Source: Impatiens glandulifera
Taxonomy: Eukaryota; Streptophyta; Magnoliopsida; Ericales; Balsaminaceae
DNA length: 64,000 nucleotides
NCBI RefSeq assembly: GCF_907164915.1
Contig: NC_061862.1
Coordinates: forward strand, 60,203,068-60,267,067
Direction of reading: 5' to 3'
Shown piece after piece: positions 1 through 14,368 of the stretch. Position numbers and translations under genes: made by a program. A model generated the notes under the pieces. That model was given only the letters and a program-made list of their open reading frames with translations. It had not been told where the DNA came from and made no database searches. Positions within the stretch are counted from its first letter, which is position 1, and each line of letters begins with the position of its first letter.

Positions 1-249
1 CATCATGTATATATTTCATAATTAATTTTATATAAATATATTTTTCCTTACATAATTTTTCCACAATTATTTATATATTATTTGTTTATTATTTATTTTT
101 ATACAATTTACTTATATTATGAAACAATTAATAATAATTATTTTTTCTATTTTTTTCTCTAATTATATATATATATATATTATATATTTTCTCTTCATAT
201 AAATATATTCTCTTTTATTAAATTAAATATTTTATAAAAATTTCGTTTA
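1..249. other. AT-rich flank left of the satellite
   Basis: Very AT-rich DNA with short TA runs and no coding potential. It leads into the Helitron-like terminus next to it and may be the body of that element, whose other end lies outside the window. Confidence 0.4.
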
Positions 250-283
250 TATTTTTCCCGTACAACGTAGGATTTCATACTAG
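250..283 (+). mobile_element. Helitron-like 3' terminus at the array edge
   Basis: The stretch contains CCCGTACAACGTAGG, a decayed short hairpin, about 10 bases before CTAG at 280-283, which is followed by T. A GC-rich hairpin shortly before CTRR, inserted between A and T, is the standard 3' end of plant Helitrons. The better preserved Helitron end near 55,970-55,997 has the same arrangement. The 5' end is not in the window, so only the terminus is called. The satellite begins directly after it. Confidence 0.4.
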
Positions 284-3200
284 TTATAAATAGTAACACA
301 ACAGTAAGAATCTTAAATATTGTAATAATATTTATTATTATATTAATTTTCTTAAATACATTAACAACATAATTCAGATCTCATTATACAAAAGATTTTG
401 TTTAAGTGAACCCGTGTATCTTCGTATTTTCAATGGATGGAACAAAGAAACATTTTATTGTACAACGTCGCAGGTCAGCACATATTAATTAATAAGTTAT
501 GTCACACACTTCCATAATTCATTTTTTTCTTTGAATTCTCTTTAATCTTTCAGTTTAAACACTACATTGATCCATTTACGTTTATATATTTATTTATTTA
601 TATATTTATTTATTTTTATGAATTCTCTCGTTTTAGTGATTGAATTTGTAATTTCAGTTGCATCAATCTTGTAAATTTTCTTAAAAATTTATGATGCTTA
701 TCAGAATTTTATTAATTACTTACATATACTAGTGCAAACATTTATTATATAACATTGATATTAACTATTCAAATATTTAATGATCTAAAATATAGTAATA
801 TATTATAAATAGTTACATAACAGTAAGAATCTTAAATATTGTAATAATATTTATTATTATATTAATTTTCTTAAATACATTAACAACATAATTCAGATCT
901 TATTATACAAAAGATTTTGTTTAAGTGAACCCGTGTATCTTCGTATTACAATGGTTGGAATAAAGAAACATTTTATTGTACAACGTGGCAGTCAGCACAT
1001 ACTAATTAATAAGTCATGTCACACACTTCCATAATTCATTTTTTTCTTTGAATTCTCTTTAATCTTTCAGTTTAAACACTACATTGATCCATTTACGTTT
1101 ATATATTTATTTATTTATATATATATTTATTTATTTTTATGAATTCTCTCGTTTTAGTGATTGAAATTGTAATTTCAGTTGCATCAATCTTGTAAATTTT
1201 CTTAAAAATTTATGATGCTTATCAGAATTTTATTAATTACTTACATATACTAGTGCAAACATTTATTCATATAACATTGATATTAACTGTTCAAATATTT
1301 AATGATCTAAAATATAGTAATATATTATAAATAGTTACACAACAGTAAGAATCTTAAATATTGTGATAATATTTATTATTATATTGATTTACTTAAATAC
1401 ATTAACAAAATAATTCAGATCTTATTATAGAAAAGATTTTGTTTAAGTGACCCGTATATTTTCATATTCAGCATATACTAATTAATAAGTCAAGTCACAC
1501 ACTTCCGTAATTCATTTTTTTTATTTGAATTCTCACTAATCTTTCAGTGTAGACAATAAATTGATCCATTTACGTTTATATATTTATTTATTTATATATA
1601 TATATATATTTTTATTTATTTTTATGAATTCTCTCATTTTAGTGATTGAATTTGTAATTTCAATTGCATCAATCTTGTAAATTTTCTTAAAAATTTATGA
1701 TGCTTATCAGAATTTTATTAATTACTTAAATATACTAGTGCAAACATTTATTCATATAACATTGATATTAACTGTTCAAACATTTAATGATTTAAAATAT
1801 AGTAATATACTATAAATAGTAACACAACAGTAAGAATCTTAAATATTGTAATAATATTTATTATTATATTAATTTTCTTAAATACATTAACAACATAATT
1901 CAGATCTTATTATAGAAAAGATTTTGTTTAAGTGAACCCGTATATCTTCGTATTTACAATGGTTGGAATAAAGAAATATTTTATTGTACAATGTGGCAGT
2001 CAGCACATACTAATTAATAAGTCATGTCACACACTTCCATAATTCATTTTTTTCTTTGAATTCTCTTTAATCTTTCAGTTTAAACACTACATTGATCCAT
2101 TTACGTTTATATATTTATTTATTTATATATATATATATTTATTTATTTTTATGAATTCTCTCGTTTTAGTGATTGAATTTGTAATTTCAGTTACATCAAT
2201 CTTGTAAATTTTCTTAAAAATTTATGATGCATATCAGAATTTTATTAATTACTTACATATACTAGTGCAAACATTTATTCATATAACATTGATATTAACT
2301 GTTCATATCTAAAATATAGTAATATATTATAAATAGTTACACAACAGTAAGAATCTTAAATATTGTGATAATATTTATTATTATATTAATTTTCTTAAAT
2401 ACATTAACAACATAATTCAGATCTTATTATAGAAAAGATTTTGTTTAAGTGAACCCGTGTATTTTCATATTCAGCATATAATAATTAATAAGTCAAGTCA
2501 CACACTTCCGTAATTCATTTTTTTTTTCTTTGAATTCTCACTAATCTTTCAATGTAGACAATAAATTGATCTATTTACGTTTATATATTTATTAATTTAT
2601 ATATATTTATTTATTTTTATGAATTCTCTCATTTTAGTGATTGAATTTGTAATTTTAGTTGCATCAATCTTGTAAATTTTCTTAAAAATTTATGATGCTT
2701 ATCAGAATTTTATTAATTACTTAAATATACTAGTGCAAACATTTATTCATATAACATTGATATTAACTGTTCAAACATTTAATGATTTAAAATATATTCA
2801 TATATTATAAATATTAACACAACAGTAAGAATCTTAAATATTGTAATAATATTTATTATTATATTAATTTTCTTAAATACATTAACAAAATAATTCAGAT
2901 TTTATTATAGAAATGATTTTGTTTAAGTGAACCCGTGTATCTTCGTATTTACAATGGATGGAACAAACAAACATTTTATTGTACAACGTGGCAGTCAGCA
3001 CATAATAATTAATAAGTCAAGTCACACACTTCCATAATTCATTTTTTTTCTTTGAATTCTCTCTAATCTTTAAGTTTAAACAAAACATTGATCCATTTAC
3101 GTTTATATATTTATTTATTTATATATATTTATGAATTCTCTCATTTTAGTGATTGAATTTGTAATTTCAGTTGCATCAATCTTGTAAATTTTCTTAAAAA

Positions 3201-6200
3201 TTTATGATGCTTATCAGAATTTTATTAATTACTTACATTATACTAGTACAAACATTTATTCATATAACATTGATATTAAATGTTCAAACATTTAATGATC
3301 TAAAATATAGTAATATATTATAAATAGTAACACAACAGTAAGAATCTTAAATATTGTGATAATATTTATTATTATATTAATTTTCTTAAATACATTCTTA
3401 TTATAGAAAATATTATATTTAAGTGAACCCGTGTATCTTTATATTTACAATGGTTGGAACAAAGAAACATTTTATTGTACAACGTGGCAGTCAGCACATA
3501 CTAATTAATAAGTCAAGTCACACACTTCCGTAATTCATTTTTTTTATTTGAATTCTCACTAATCTTTTAGTGTAGACAATGATCCATTTACGTTTATATA
3601 TTTATTTATTTATATATATATATATATATTTATTTATTTTTATGAATTCTCTCATTTTAGTGATTGAATTTGTAATTTCAGTTGCATCAATCTTGTAAAT
3701 TTTCTTAAAAATTTATGATGCTTATCAGAATTTTATTAATTACTTAAAACATTTAATGATTTAAAATATAATAATATACTATAAATAGTAACACAACAGT
3801 AAGAATCTTAAATATTGTAATAATATTTATTATTATATTAATTTTCTTAAATACATTAACAACATAATTCAGATCTTATTATAGTAAAGATTTTGTTTAA
3901 GTGAACCCGTGTATCTTCGTATTTACAATGGTTGGAACAAAGAAACATTTTATTGTACAATGTGGCAGTCAGCACATACTAATTAATAAGTCATGTCACA
4001 CACTTCCATAATTCATTTTTTTCTTTGAATTCTCTTTAATCTTTCAGTTTAAACACTACATTGATCCATTTACATTTATATATTTATTTATTTATATATA
4101 TATTTATTTATTTTTATGAATTCTCTCGTTTTAGTGATTGAATTTGTAATTTCAGTTACATCAATCTTGTAAATTTTCTTAAAAATTTATGATGCATATC
4201 AGAATTTTATTAATTACTTACATATACTAGTGCAAACATTTATTCATATAACATTGATATTAACTGTTCATATCTAAAATATAGTAATATATTATAAATA
4301 GTTACACAACAGTAAGAATCTTAAATATTGTGATAATATTTATTATTATATTAATTTTCTTAAATACATTAACAACATAATTCAGATCTTATTATAGAAA
4401 AGATTTTGTTTAAGTGAACCCGTGTATTTTCATATTCAGCATATAATAATTAATAAGTCAAGTCACACACTTCCGTAATTCATTTTTTTTTCTTTGAATT
4501 CTTACTAATCTTTCAATGTAGACAATAAATTGATCCATTTACGTTTATATATTTATTAATTTATATATATTTATTTATTTTTATGAATTCTCTCATTTTA
4601 GTGATTGAATTTGTAATTTTAGTTACATTAATCTTGTAAATTTTCGTAAAAATTTATGATGCTTATCAGAATTTTATTAATTACTTAAATATACTAGTGC
4701 AAACATTTATTCATATAACATTGATATTAACTGTTCAAACATTTAATGATTTAAAATATAGTCATATATAATAAATATTAACACAACAGTAAGAATCTTA
4801 AATATTGTAATAATATTTATTATTATATTAATTTTATTAAATACATTAACAAAATAATTCAGATTTTATTATAGAAATGATTTTGTTTAAGTGAACCCGT
4901 GTATCTTCGTATTTACAATGGATGGAACAAAGAAACATTTTATTGTACAACGTGGCAGTCGGCACATAATAATTAATAAGTCAAGTCACACACTTCCATA
5001 ATTCATTGTTTTTCTTTGAATTCTCTCTAATCTTTAAGTTTAAACAATACATTGATCCATTTACGTTTATATATTTATTTATTTATATATATTTATGAAT
5101 TCTCTCATTTTAGTGATTGAATTTGTAATTTCAGTTGCATCAATCTTGTAAATTTTCTTAAAAATTTATGATGTTTATCAGAATTTTATTAATTACTTAC
5201 ATTATACTAGTACAAACATTTATTCAAATAACATTGATATTAACTGTTCAAACATTTAATGATCTAAAATATAGTAATATATTATAAATAGTAACACAAC
5301 AGTAAGAATCTTAAATATTGTGATAATATTTATTATTATATTAATTTTCTTAAATACATTCTAATTATAGAAAATATTATATTTAAGTGAACCCGTGTAT
5401 CTTTGTATTTACAATGGTTGGAACAAAGAAACATTTTATTGTACAACGTGGCAGTCAGCACATACTAATTAATAAGTCATGTCACACACTTTCATAATTC
5501 ATTTTTTTTCTTTGAATTCTCTTTAATCTTTCAGTTTAAACACTACGTTGATCCATTTACATTTATATATTTATTTATTTATTTATATATATTTATTTAT
5601 TTATTTTTATGAATTCTTTCGTTTTAGTGATTGAATTTGTAATTTCAGTTGCATCAATCTTGTAAATTTTCTTAAAAATTTATGATACTTATCAGAATTT
5701 TATTAATTACTTACATATACTAGTGCAAACATTTATTCATATAACATTGATATTAACTGTTCAAACTTTTAATGATCTAAAATATAGTAATATATTATAA
5801 ATAGTAACACAACAGTAAGAATCTTAAATATTGTGATAATATTTATTATTATATTAATTTTCTTAAATACATTAACAACATAATTCAGATCTTATTATAG
5901 AAAAGATTTTGTTTAAGTGAACCCGTGTATTTTCATATTCAACATATACTAATTAATAAGTTAAGTCACACACTTCCGTAATTCATTTTTTTTTCTTTGA
6001 ATTCTCTCTAATCTTTCAGTGCAGACAATACATTGATTTATTTACGTTAATATATTTATTTATTTATATATATTTATTTATTTATTTTTATGAATTCTCT
6101 CATATTTAGTGATTGAATTTGTAATTTCAGTTGCATCAATCTTGTAAATTTTCTTAAAAATGTATGATGCTTATCAGAATTTTATTAATTAAGTAAATAT

Positions 6201-8036
6201 ACTAGTGCAAACATTTATTCATATAACATTGATATTAACTGTTCAAACATTTAATGATTTAAAATATAGTAATATACTATAAATAGTAACACAACAGTAA
6301 AAATCTTAAATATTGTAATAATATTTATTATTATATTAATTTTCTTAAATACATTCTTATTATAGAAAAGATTTTGTTTAAGTGAACCTGTGTATCTTCG
6401 TATTTACAATGGTTGGATAAAAGAAACATTTTATTGTACAACGTGGCAGACAGTCAGCACATACTAATTAATAAGTCATGTCACACACTTTCATAATTCA
6501 TTTTTTTTCTTTGAATTATCTTTAATCTTTCAGTTTAAACACTACATTGATCCATTTACGTTTATATATTTATTTATTTATATATATATTTATTTATTTA
6601 TTTTTATGAATTCTCTCGTTTTAGTGATTAAATTTGTAATTTCAGTTGCATCAATCTTGTAAATTTTCTTAAAAATTTATGATGCTTATCTGAATTTTAT
6701 TAATTACTTACATATACTAGTACAAACATTTATTCATATAACATTGATATTAACTGTTCAAACATTTAATGATCTAAAATATACTAATATATTATAAATA
6801 GTTACACAACAGTAAGAATCTTAAATATTGTGATAATATTTATTATTATATTAATTTTCTTAAATACATTAACAACATAATTCAGATCTTATTATTGAAA
6901 AGATTTTGTTTAAGTGAACCCGTGTCACACACTTCCGTAATTCATTTTTTTTTCTTTGAATTCTCTCTAATCTTTCAGTGTAGACAATAAATTGATCCAT
7001 TTACGTTTATATATTTATTTATTTATATATATATATTTATTTATTTTTATGAATTCTCTCATTTTAGTGATTGAATTTGTAATTTTAGTTGCATCAATCT
7101 TGTAAATTTTCTTAAAAATTTATGACGCTTATCAGAATTTTATTAATTACTTAAATATACTAGTGCAAACATTTATTCATATAACATTGATATTAACTGT
7201 TCAAACATTTAATGATTTAAAATATAGTCATATATTATAAATAGTAACACAACAGTAAGAATCTTAAATATTGTAATAATATTTATTATTATATTAATTT
7301 TCTTAAATACATTAACAAAATAATTCATATCTTATTATAGAAATGATTTTATTTAAGTGAACCCGTGTATCTTCGTATTTACAATGGATGAAACAAAGAA
7401 ACATTTTATTGTACAACGTGGCAGTCAGCACATAATAATTAATATGTCAAGTCACACACTTCCATAATTCATTTTTTTTCTTTGAATTCTCTCTAATCTT
7501 TAAGTTTAAACAATACATTGATCCATTTACGTTTATATATTTATTTATTTATATATATTTATGAATTCTCTCATTTTAGTGATTGAATTTGTAATTTCAG
7601 TTACATCAATCTTGTAAATTTTCTTAAAATTTATGATGCTTATCAGAATTTTATTAATTACTTACATTATACTAGTACAAACATTTATTCATATAACATT
7701 GATATTAACTGTTCAACATTTAATGATCTAAAATATAGTAATATATTATAAATAGTAACACAACAGTAAGAATCTTAAATATTGTGATAATATTTATTAT
7801 TATATTAATTTTCTTAAATACATTCTTATTATAGAAAAGATTATATTTAAGTGAACTCGTGTATCTTTGTATTTACAATGGTTGGAACAAGAAACATTTT
7901 ATTGTACAACGTGGCAGTCAGCACATACTAATTAATAAGTCATGTCACACACTTTCATAATTCATTTTTTTTCTTTGAATTCTCTTTAATCTTTCAGTTT
8001 AAACACTACGTTGATCCATTTACGTTTATATATTTA

Positions 8037-8069
<33 letters not shown>

Positions 8070-9048
8070 TTTTATGAATTCTCTCGTTTTAGTGATTGAA
8101 TTTGTAATATCAGTTGCATCAATCTTGTAAATTTTCTTAAAAATTTATGATACTTATCAGAATTTTATTAATTACTTACATATACTAGTGCAAACATTTA
8201 TTCATATAACATTGATATTAACTGTTCAAACTTTTAATGATCTAAAATATAGTAATATATTATAAATAGTAACACAACAGTAAGAATCTTAAATATTGTG
8301 ATAATATTTATTATTATATTAATTTTCTTAAATACATTAACAAATAATTCAGATCTTATTATAGAAAAGATTTTGTTTAAGTGAACCCGTGTATTTTCAT
8401 ATTCAACATATACTAATTAATAAGTCAAGTCACACACTTCCGTAATTCATTTTTTTCTTTGAATTCTCTCTAATCTTTCAGTGTAGATAATACATTGATC
8501 TATTTACGTTTATATATTTATTTATTTATATATATTTATTTATTTATTTTTATGAATTCTCTCATATTTAGTGATTGAATTTGTAATTTCAGTTGCGTCA
8601 ATCTTGTAAATTTTCTTAAAAATTTATGATGCTTATCAGAATTTTATTAATTAAGTAAATATACTAGTGCAAATATTTATTCATATAACATTGATATTAA
8701 CTGTTCAAATATTTAATGATTTAAAATATAGTAATATACTATAAATAGTAACACAACAGTAAAAATCTTAAATATTGTAATAATATTTATTATTATATTA
8801 ATTTTCTTAAATACATTAACAACCTAATTCAGATCTTATTATAGAAAAGATTTTGTTTAAGTGAACTTGTGTATCTTCGTATTTACAATGGTTGGATAAA
8901 AGAAACATTTTATTGTACAACGTGGCAGACAGTCAGCACATACTAATTAATAAGTCATGTCACACACTTTCATAATTCATTTTTTTTCTTTGAATTATCT
9001 TTAATCTTTCAGTTTAAACACTACATTGATCCATTTACGTTTATATAT

Positions 9049-9083
<35 letters not shown>

Positions 9084-11600
9084 TTTGAATTCTCTCGTTT
9101 TAGTGATTAAATTTGTAATTTCAGTTGCATCAATCTTATAAATTTTCTTAAAAATTTATGATGCTTATCAAAATTTTATTAATTACTTACATATACTAGT
9201 ACAAACATTTATTCATATAACATTGATATTAACTGTTTAAACATTTAATGATCTAAAATATAGTAATATATTATAAATAGTTACACAACAGTAAGAATCT
9301 TAAATATTGTGATAATATTTATTATTATATTAATTTTCTTAAATACATTAACAACATAATTCAGATCTTATTATTAAAAAGATTTTGTTTAAGTGAACCC
9401 GTGTCACACACTTCCGTAATTCATTATTTTTTCTTTGAATTCTCTCTAATCTTTCAGTGTAGACAATAAATTGATCCATTTACGTTTATATATTTATTTA
9501 TTTATATATATATATTTATTTATTTTTATGAATTCTCACATTTTAGTGATTGAATTTGTAATTTCAATTGCATCAATCTTGTAAAATTTCTTAAAAATTT
9601 ATGATGCTTATCAGAATTTTATTAATTACTTAAATATACTAGTGCAAACATTTATTCATATAACTGTTCAAACATTTAATGATTTAAAATATAGTAAAAT
9701 ATTATAAATAGTAACACAATAGTAAGAATCTTAAATATTGTAATAATATTTATTATTATATTAATTTTATTAAATACATTAACAAAATAATTCAGATCTT
9801 ATTATAGAAAAGATTTTGTTTAAGTGAACCCGTGTATCTTCGTATTTACAATGGTTGGAACAAAGAAACATTTTATTGTACAACGTGGCAGTCAGCCCAT
9901 ACTAATTAATAAGTCTTGTCACACACTTCCATAATTCATTTTTTTTTCTTTGAATTCTCTTTAGTCTTTCAGTTTAAACACTACATTGATCCATTTACGT
10001 TTATATATTTATTTATTTATATATATATTTATTTATTTTTATGAATTCTCTCGTTTTAGTGATTTAATTTGTAATTTCAGTTGCATCAATCTTGTAAATT
10101 TTCTTAAAAATTTATGATGCTTATCAGAATTTTATTAATTACTTACATATACTAGTGCAAACATTTATTCATATAACATTGATATTAATTGTTCAAACAT
10201 TTAATGATCTAAAATATAGTAATATATTATAAATAGTAACACAACAGTAAGAATCTTAAATATTGTGATAATATTTATTATTATATTAATTTTCTTAAAT
10301 ACATTAACAATATAATTCAGATCTTATTATAGAAAAGATTTTGTTTAAGTGAACCCGTGTATTTTCATATTCAGCGTATACTAATTAATAAGTCAAGTCA
10401 CACACTTCCGTAATTAATTTTTTTTTCTTTGAATTCTCTCTAATCTTTCAGTGTAGACAATACATTGATCCATTTACGTTTATATATTTATTTATATATA
10501 TATATATATATTTATTTATTTTTATGAATTCTCTCATTTTAGTGATTGAATTTGTAATTTCAGTTGCATTAATCTTGTAAATTTTCTTAAAAATTTATGA
10601 TGCTTATCAGAATTTTATTAATTACTTAAATATACTAGTGCAAACATTTATTTATATAACATTGATATTAACTGTTCAAACATTTAATGATTTAAAATGA
10701 TTTAAAATATAGTAATATATTATAAATAGTAACACAACAGTAAGAATCTTAAATATTGTAATAATATTTATTATTATATTAATTTTCTTAAATACATTAA
10801 CAACACAATTCAGATCTTATTATACAAAAGATTTTGTTTAAGCGAACCCGTGTATTTTCGTATTTACAATCGAGGTAATAAAGAAACATTTTATTGTACA
10901 ACGTGGCAGTTAGCACATACTAATTAATAAGTCAAGTCAAACACTTTCACTTTTTTTTTTCTTTGAATTTTCTCTCATCTTTCAGTTTAGACAATACATT
11001 AATCCATTTACGTTTATATATCTATTTATATATATATATATTTCTTTTTATGAATTCTCTCATTTTAGTGATTGAATTTGTAATTTAGTTGCATCAATCT
11101 TATAAATTTTCTTAAAATTTTATGATGTTTATCAGAATTTTATTAATTACTTATATATACTAGTGCAAACATTTATTCATATAACATTGATATTAATTGT
11201 TCAAATATTTAATGATCTAAAATATAGTATATATTATAAATAGTAACACAACAGTAAGAATCTTAAATATTGTGATAATATTTATTATTATATTAATTTT
11301 CTTAAATACATTAACAACATAATTCAGATCTTATTATAGAAAAGATTTTGTTTAAGTGAACCCGTGTATCTTCGTATTTACAATGGTTGGAACAAAGAAA
11401 CATTTTATTGTACAATGTGTCAGTCAGCACATACTAATTAATAAGTCAAGTCACATACTTCCATAATTTTTTTTTCTTTGAATTCTCTGTAATCTTTCAG
11501 TGTAGACAATACATTGATCCATTTACATTATATATATATTTATTTATATATATATATATATATATTTATTTATTTATATATTTATTTATTTATATATATA
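284..11600. repeat. AT-rich satellite array, ~430-530 bp monomer, ~23 copies
   Basis: The anchor ACAACAGTAAGAATCTT (or a one-base variant) recurs near 299, 821, 1339, 1827, 2341, 2819, 3331, 3795, 4306, 4785, 5297, 5808, 6291, 6806, 7245, 7760, 8274, 8755, 9286, 9717, 10240, 10733 and 11247. Each monomer has the same order of blocks: a (TTTA)n/(TA)n length-variable segment, GAATTCTCTC, a conserved stretch around TGATGCTTATCAG, TACTAGTGCAAAC, the anchor, GTGAACCCGTGTAT, and GTACAACGTGGCAG. Monomer variants differ by block deletions and by the length of the TA/TTTA tract. Variants recur at about 1.96 kb and then about 2.46 kb, which shows higher-order duplication. No open reading frame is kept between copies. 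Tandem satellite DNA is seen directly; any centromeric or knob role is not shown. Confidence 0.95.
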
Positions 11601-11616
11601 TATATAAATGGATCAA
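11513..11616. repeat. Inverted fragment closing the satellite array
   Basis: ATTGATCCATTTA at about 11,513 is followed by TA/TTTA-rich sequence and then by its reverse complement TAAATGGATCAAT at about 11,604. The array therefore ends in a fold-back of its own TA-rich segment, after which all similarity to the monomer stops. Confidence 0.7.
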
Positions 11617-11849
11617 TTCTCAATTAAAATGTTAGAATGAAAGTCATGATATGACTGGTGTTATACTAACAGTATTGTCTCAAGTAAAAAATTTAATAAA
11701 ATTCAGCGAAGAGAAAATAAATTATACTAATTATTTTATATAATTAATTATTTTCTTGAAAATATTACATATATAAAAAAAAAATTATCAAAATAGTTTA
11801 AATACAACGACAAATATTACATGAAAAAATAGCAACCACATTATTCAAT
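11617..11849. other. AT-rich spacer
   Basis: Unique-looking AT-rich DNA between the satellite and the first LINE fragment. No gene, RNA or recognisable repeat was seen. Confidence 0.5.
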
Positions 11850-12160
11850 AAATTATCGAGCTCGTCTGTTCTCGAGAAAACGAGTAACTTCCCGACCGAC
11901 CTCACCAACTTTTCAGAACGAATCTCAGAAAGTGTCATAATAAAATCATTATTAATAATACACATCGGACAACTACGATCAATAAAGTTTCGACAATTTC
12001 ACTCAAATCAGATAGTCCACTAGAAAATAATTGAGATGGTAACACAAATATGTAGGTTTATCATATCAGTCACATCAATCCAAACTTATCAACAACTACT
12101 TAAAGACTCGACATCACCTAGTGAATCCCAGTAATACTCAACCAAAAAAATCCAGATATT
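11850..12160 (-). pseudogene. LINE ORF2 C-terminal fragment (copy A)
   Basis: On the minus strand this matches, by eye, the 13,255-13,570 part of the neighbouring LINE fragment over almost its whole length, with many substitutions. Its decayed reading frame still suggests the W-T-I...R-N-F pattern found after the zinc-binding domain of plant L1-type ORF2 proteins. Stop codons interrupt it. It is a 5'-truncated non-LTR retrotransposon relic and cannot code for a protein. Confidence 0.6.
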
Positions 12161-13069
12161 AGTTATTATTTATATAATTATTAAACATACATATATCATT
12201 TTATATACCTTCAATATAATATCTTACTTTTTTTTCTAAAATAATATATAGACTATCCTCAGTCTCCCAAAGATAATGGGTTCGAACCTCTAAACACATC
12301 TAGTTAAATTGGATGAGTGAGTTTACAAGTTATATGTTTAACCCGCACTGACTGATTAGTTATAATCCGTCAAATAGGTGGGTGGGTTCTCAACAAAATA
12401 AAAATAAAATATCTTACCTTTATCTAAATTCTATGATTCTTGCTCTCCTTCTTTGAATTTTGAATTCTAATTTTTTCAATAAATTTTTTTTTATAAAAGG
12501 TTTTTTATATATACATCTGATTAATGCAACATATGCATCTAAATAGGCCCATTTTTAGGATTTCCAAGTTTCTCATATTTTTCAAAAATATAGTATTATT
12601 AAATATATATATATATATATTATAAATCAGTAATATTTATTTTTCTCAATTATATTAATATTTTTTACATATTGGATATTATAATTATATATTTAATTTA
12701 TGTATATATTTTTATGAATTATGATAGTGGGCTTTTAACATCAAATGTTGTGGTAGGGTGAGTCAAATAATTAAATATATAAATATATATGTTTTAAAAT
12801 ACATATTATATTTTGTAAAGTAATAAAACAAATAATTAATAAAGCAAATAAAACATTATTGAACCAATTTGTTGAGATTATATTTTGAAAATAAAGATTA
12901 AAAAAATGTATTTCATTTATTTTAATTTCATAATTCATAATAACTAGTTATAAAATAATTTTAAAGTGTGTACATTAACTATATATATATATATATTTAT
13001 TTAAGTTGTTTAAAAGTAAATTTAAAATGTTATGTTTTACAAATTTTTTATTATTTTGAAAAAGGTTCA

Positions 13070-13076
<7 letters not shown>
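12161..13076. other. AT-rich non-coding DNA with a possible SINE remnant
   Basis: No gene was seen. Around 12,240-12,410 the phrase GGGTTCGAACC looks like an RNA polymerase III B box. It is followed about 100 bases later by an AAAATAAAAATAAAAT tail, as in a tRNA-derived SINE. No clear A box was found, so this is only a possibility. Confidence 0.3.

Positions 13077-13159
<83 letters not shown>
13077..13159. repeat. (TA)n microsatellite
   Basis: About 82 uninterrupted bases of alternating T and A. The flanks are AT-rich, and A-rich simple sequence follows at 13,200-13,250. Confidence 0.95.
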
Positions 13160-13163
<4 letters not shown>

Positions 13164-13205
13164 AAAATCGTTTAAATACATTAACAAAAACATTAAATCA
13201 AAAAT

Positions 13206-13239
<34 letters not shown>

Positions 13240-13254
13240 AAAATAAAAAATGTT

Positions 13255-14335
13255 AGTAAATAGATTATCGAGCTTGTAAATCTTCAATAAAAATGATTAA
13301 CTCTCCAACGGACTCTACCGGCTTTCGAAAATATTGAATCTCGGAAAGCATCATAATAATAACATTATAAATGATACGCACGAACGACTACGATTAGTGA
13401 AAGTTCGATGATTTCTTTTCAACCAGATAGTCCATCAAAAAATAATTGGGATGGTAACCCAATTATGTAGGCTTGTCATATTAGCCGTATCAATCTAAAT
13501 TTCTCAACAACTATTTAAAGACTCGGGCATCACTTATTAATCTCAGTGATAATCCACAAAAGACTCCAGATACTAGCCACCCCTCAACAATGCAAAAATA
13601 ACTGAGTTGTCGATTCAACATCCTCGTGACACATACGACTAACTATAATACAACATTTCTTCATACACGTATCATCCGTAAGAATTTCATCGTGAATAAA
13701 GCTTCATCTAAAGAACGAGATCTTTGATGGAATCTTTGAATTCCAAATTTTCTCCTAACAAAAATTATATGAACTCATCTTAGCGAACAACTTGTAACAA
13801 TGCCTACATAAAAACTATCCATGTCTTGCCAACGCATAACATCTTGTTCATACAGGGACACTTGTTTGCATCCCACCAAAAGTAAATTTTATTATGAGAC
13901 GAACTATTCATAATGTTTAATCTCCTTCTATATGTAATTCGGTTAAAGAAACTACTAGATTGAGGATCAAACATGTCATTATCGGTGATATTTCTACATA
14001 TAACAATGGAAGCAAGCTCAGAATACGTCATAGCTAGACTTTTGACACTACACCAACTATTGTCCCAAATACTGATCGAAGAACCACCCCCCACAATGAT
14101 TCTAGATTGCTCACGAAAACTTTTTCACATAAAATAAATTCCCCTCCAAATGTTACACCCCACTGAATAATTAGACATGTTGTGAACCAACCAAATCAAT
14201 CGTAACCATACTTACATTTGATCATCGATGCCCAAAGACTATTCGGTTTCGTTGCAAATCTATAGCACCATTTTGATAGAAGAAATATCAAAACCTCTTT
14301 AATCTTTAAAACATTTAACCTTATCTCAACTAACT
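13255..14335 (-). pseudogene. LINE (L1-type) ORF2 C-terminal fragment (copy B)
   Basis: A minus-strand non-LTR retrotransposon relic. The open stretch 14,094-13,804 carries GGGSSISIWDNSWC, the glycine-rich/W-D-x-W signature before the zinc-binding region of plant LINE reverse transcriptases. Further along, in other frames, are MCHEDVESTTQLFLHC (about 13,640-13,600), fitting the Cys/His zinc-binding domain, and WTIWLKRNHRTFTN (about 13,425-13,385), fitting the conserved W-x-I-W-x-x-R-N C-terminal motif. Several frameshifts and stops separate these blocks, so it is inactive. The RT core is missing; a piece of it from the same or a related element lies at 18,708-19,620. Confidence 0.8.
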
Positions 14336-14368
14336 AAATGACAAGATGATGAGTTAGAGGATTCCTAT

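Noticed and set aside
12968..13207. 79-codon frame through the (TA)n tract
   Set aside because: It reads Ile-Tyr repeats created by the microsatellite and has no other coding sign.
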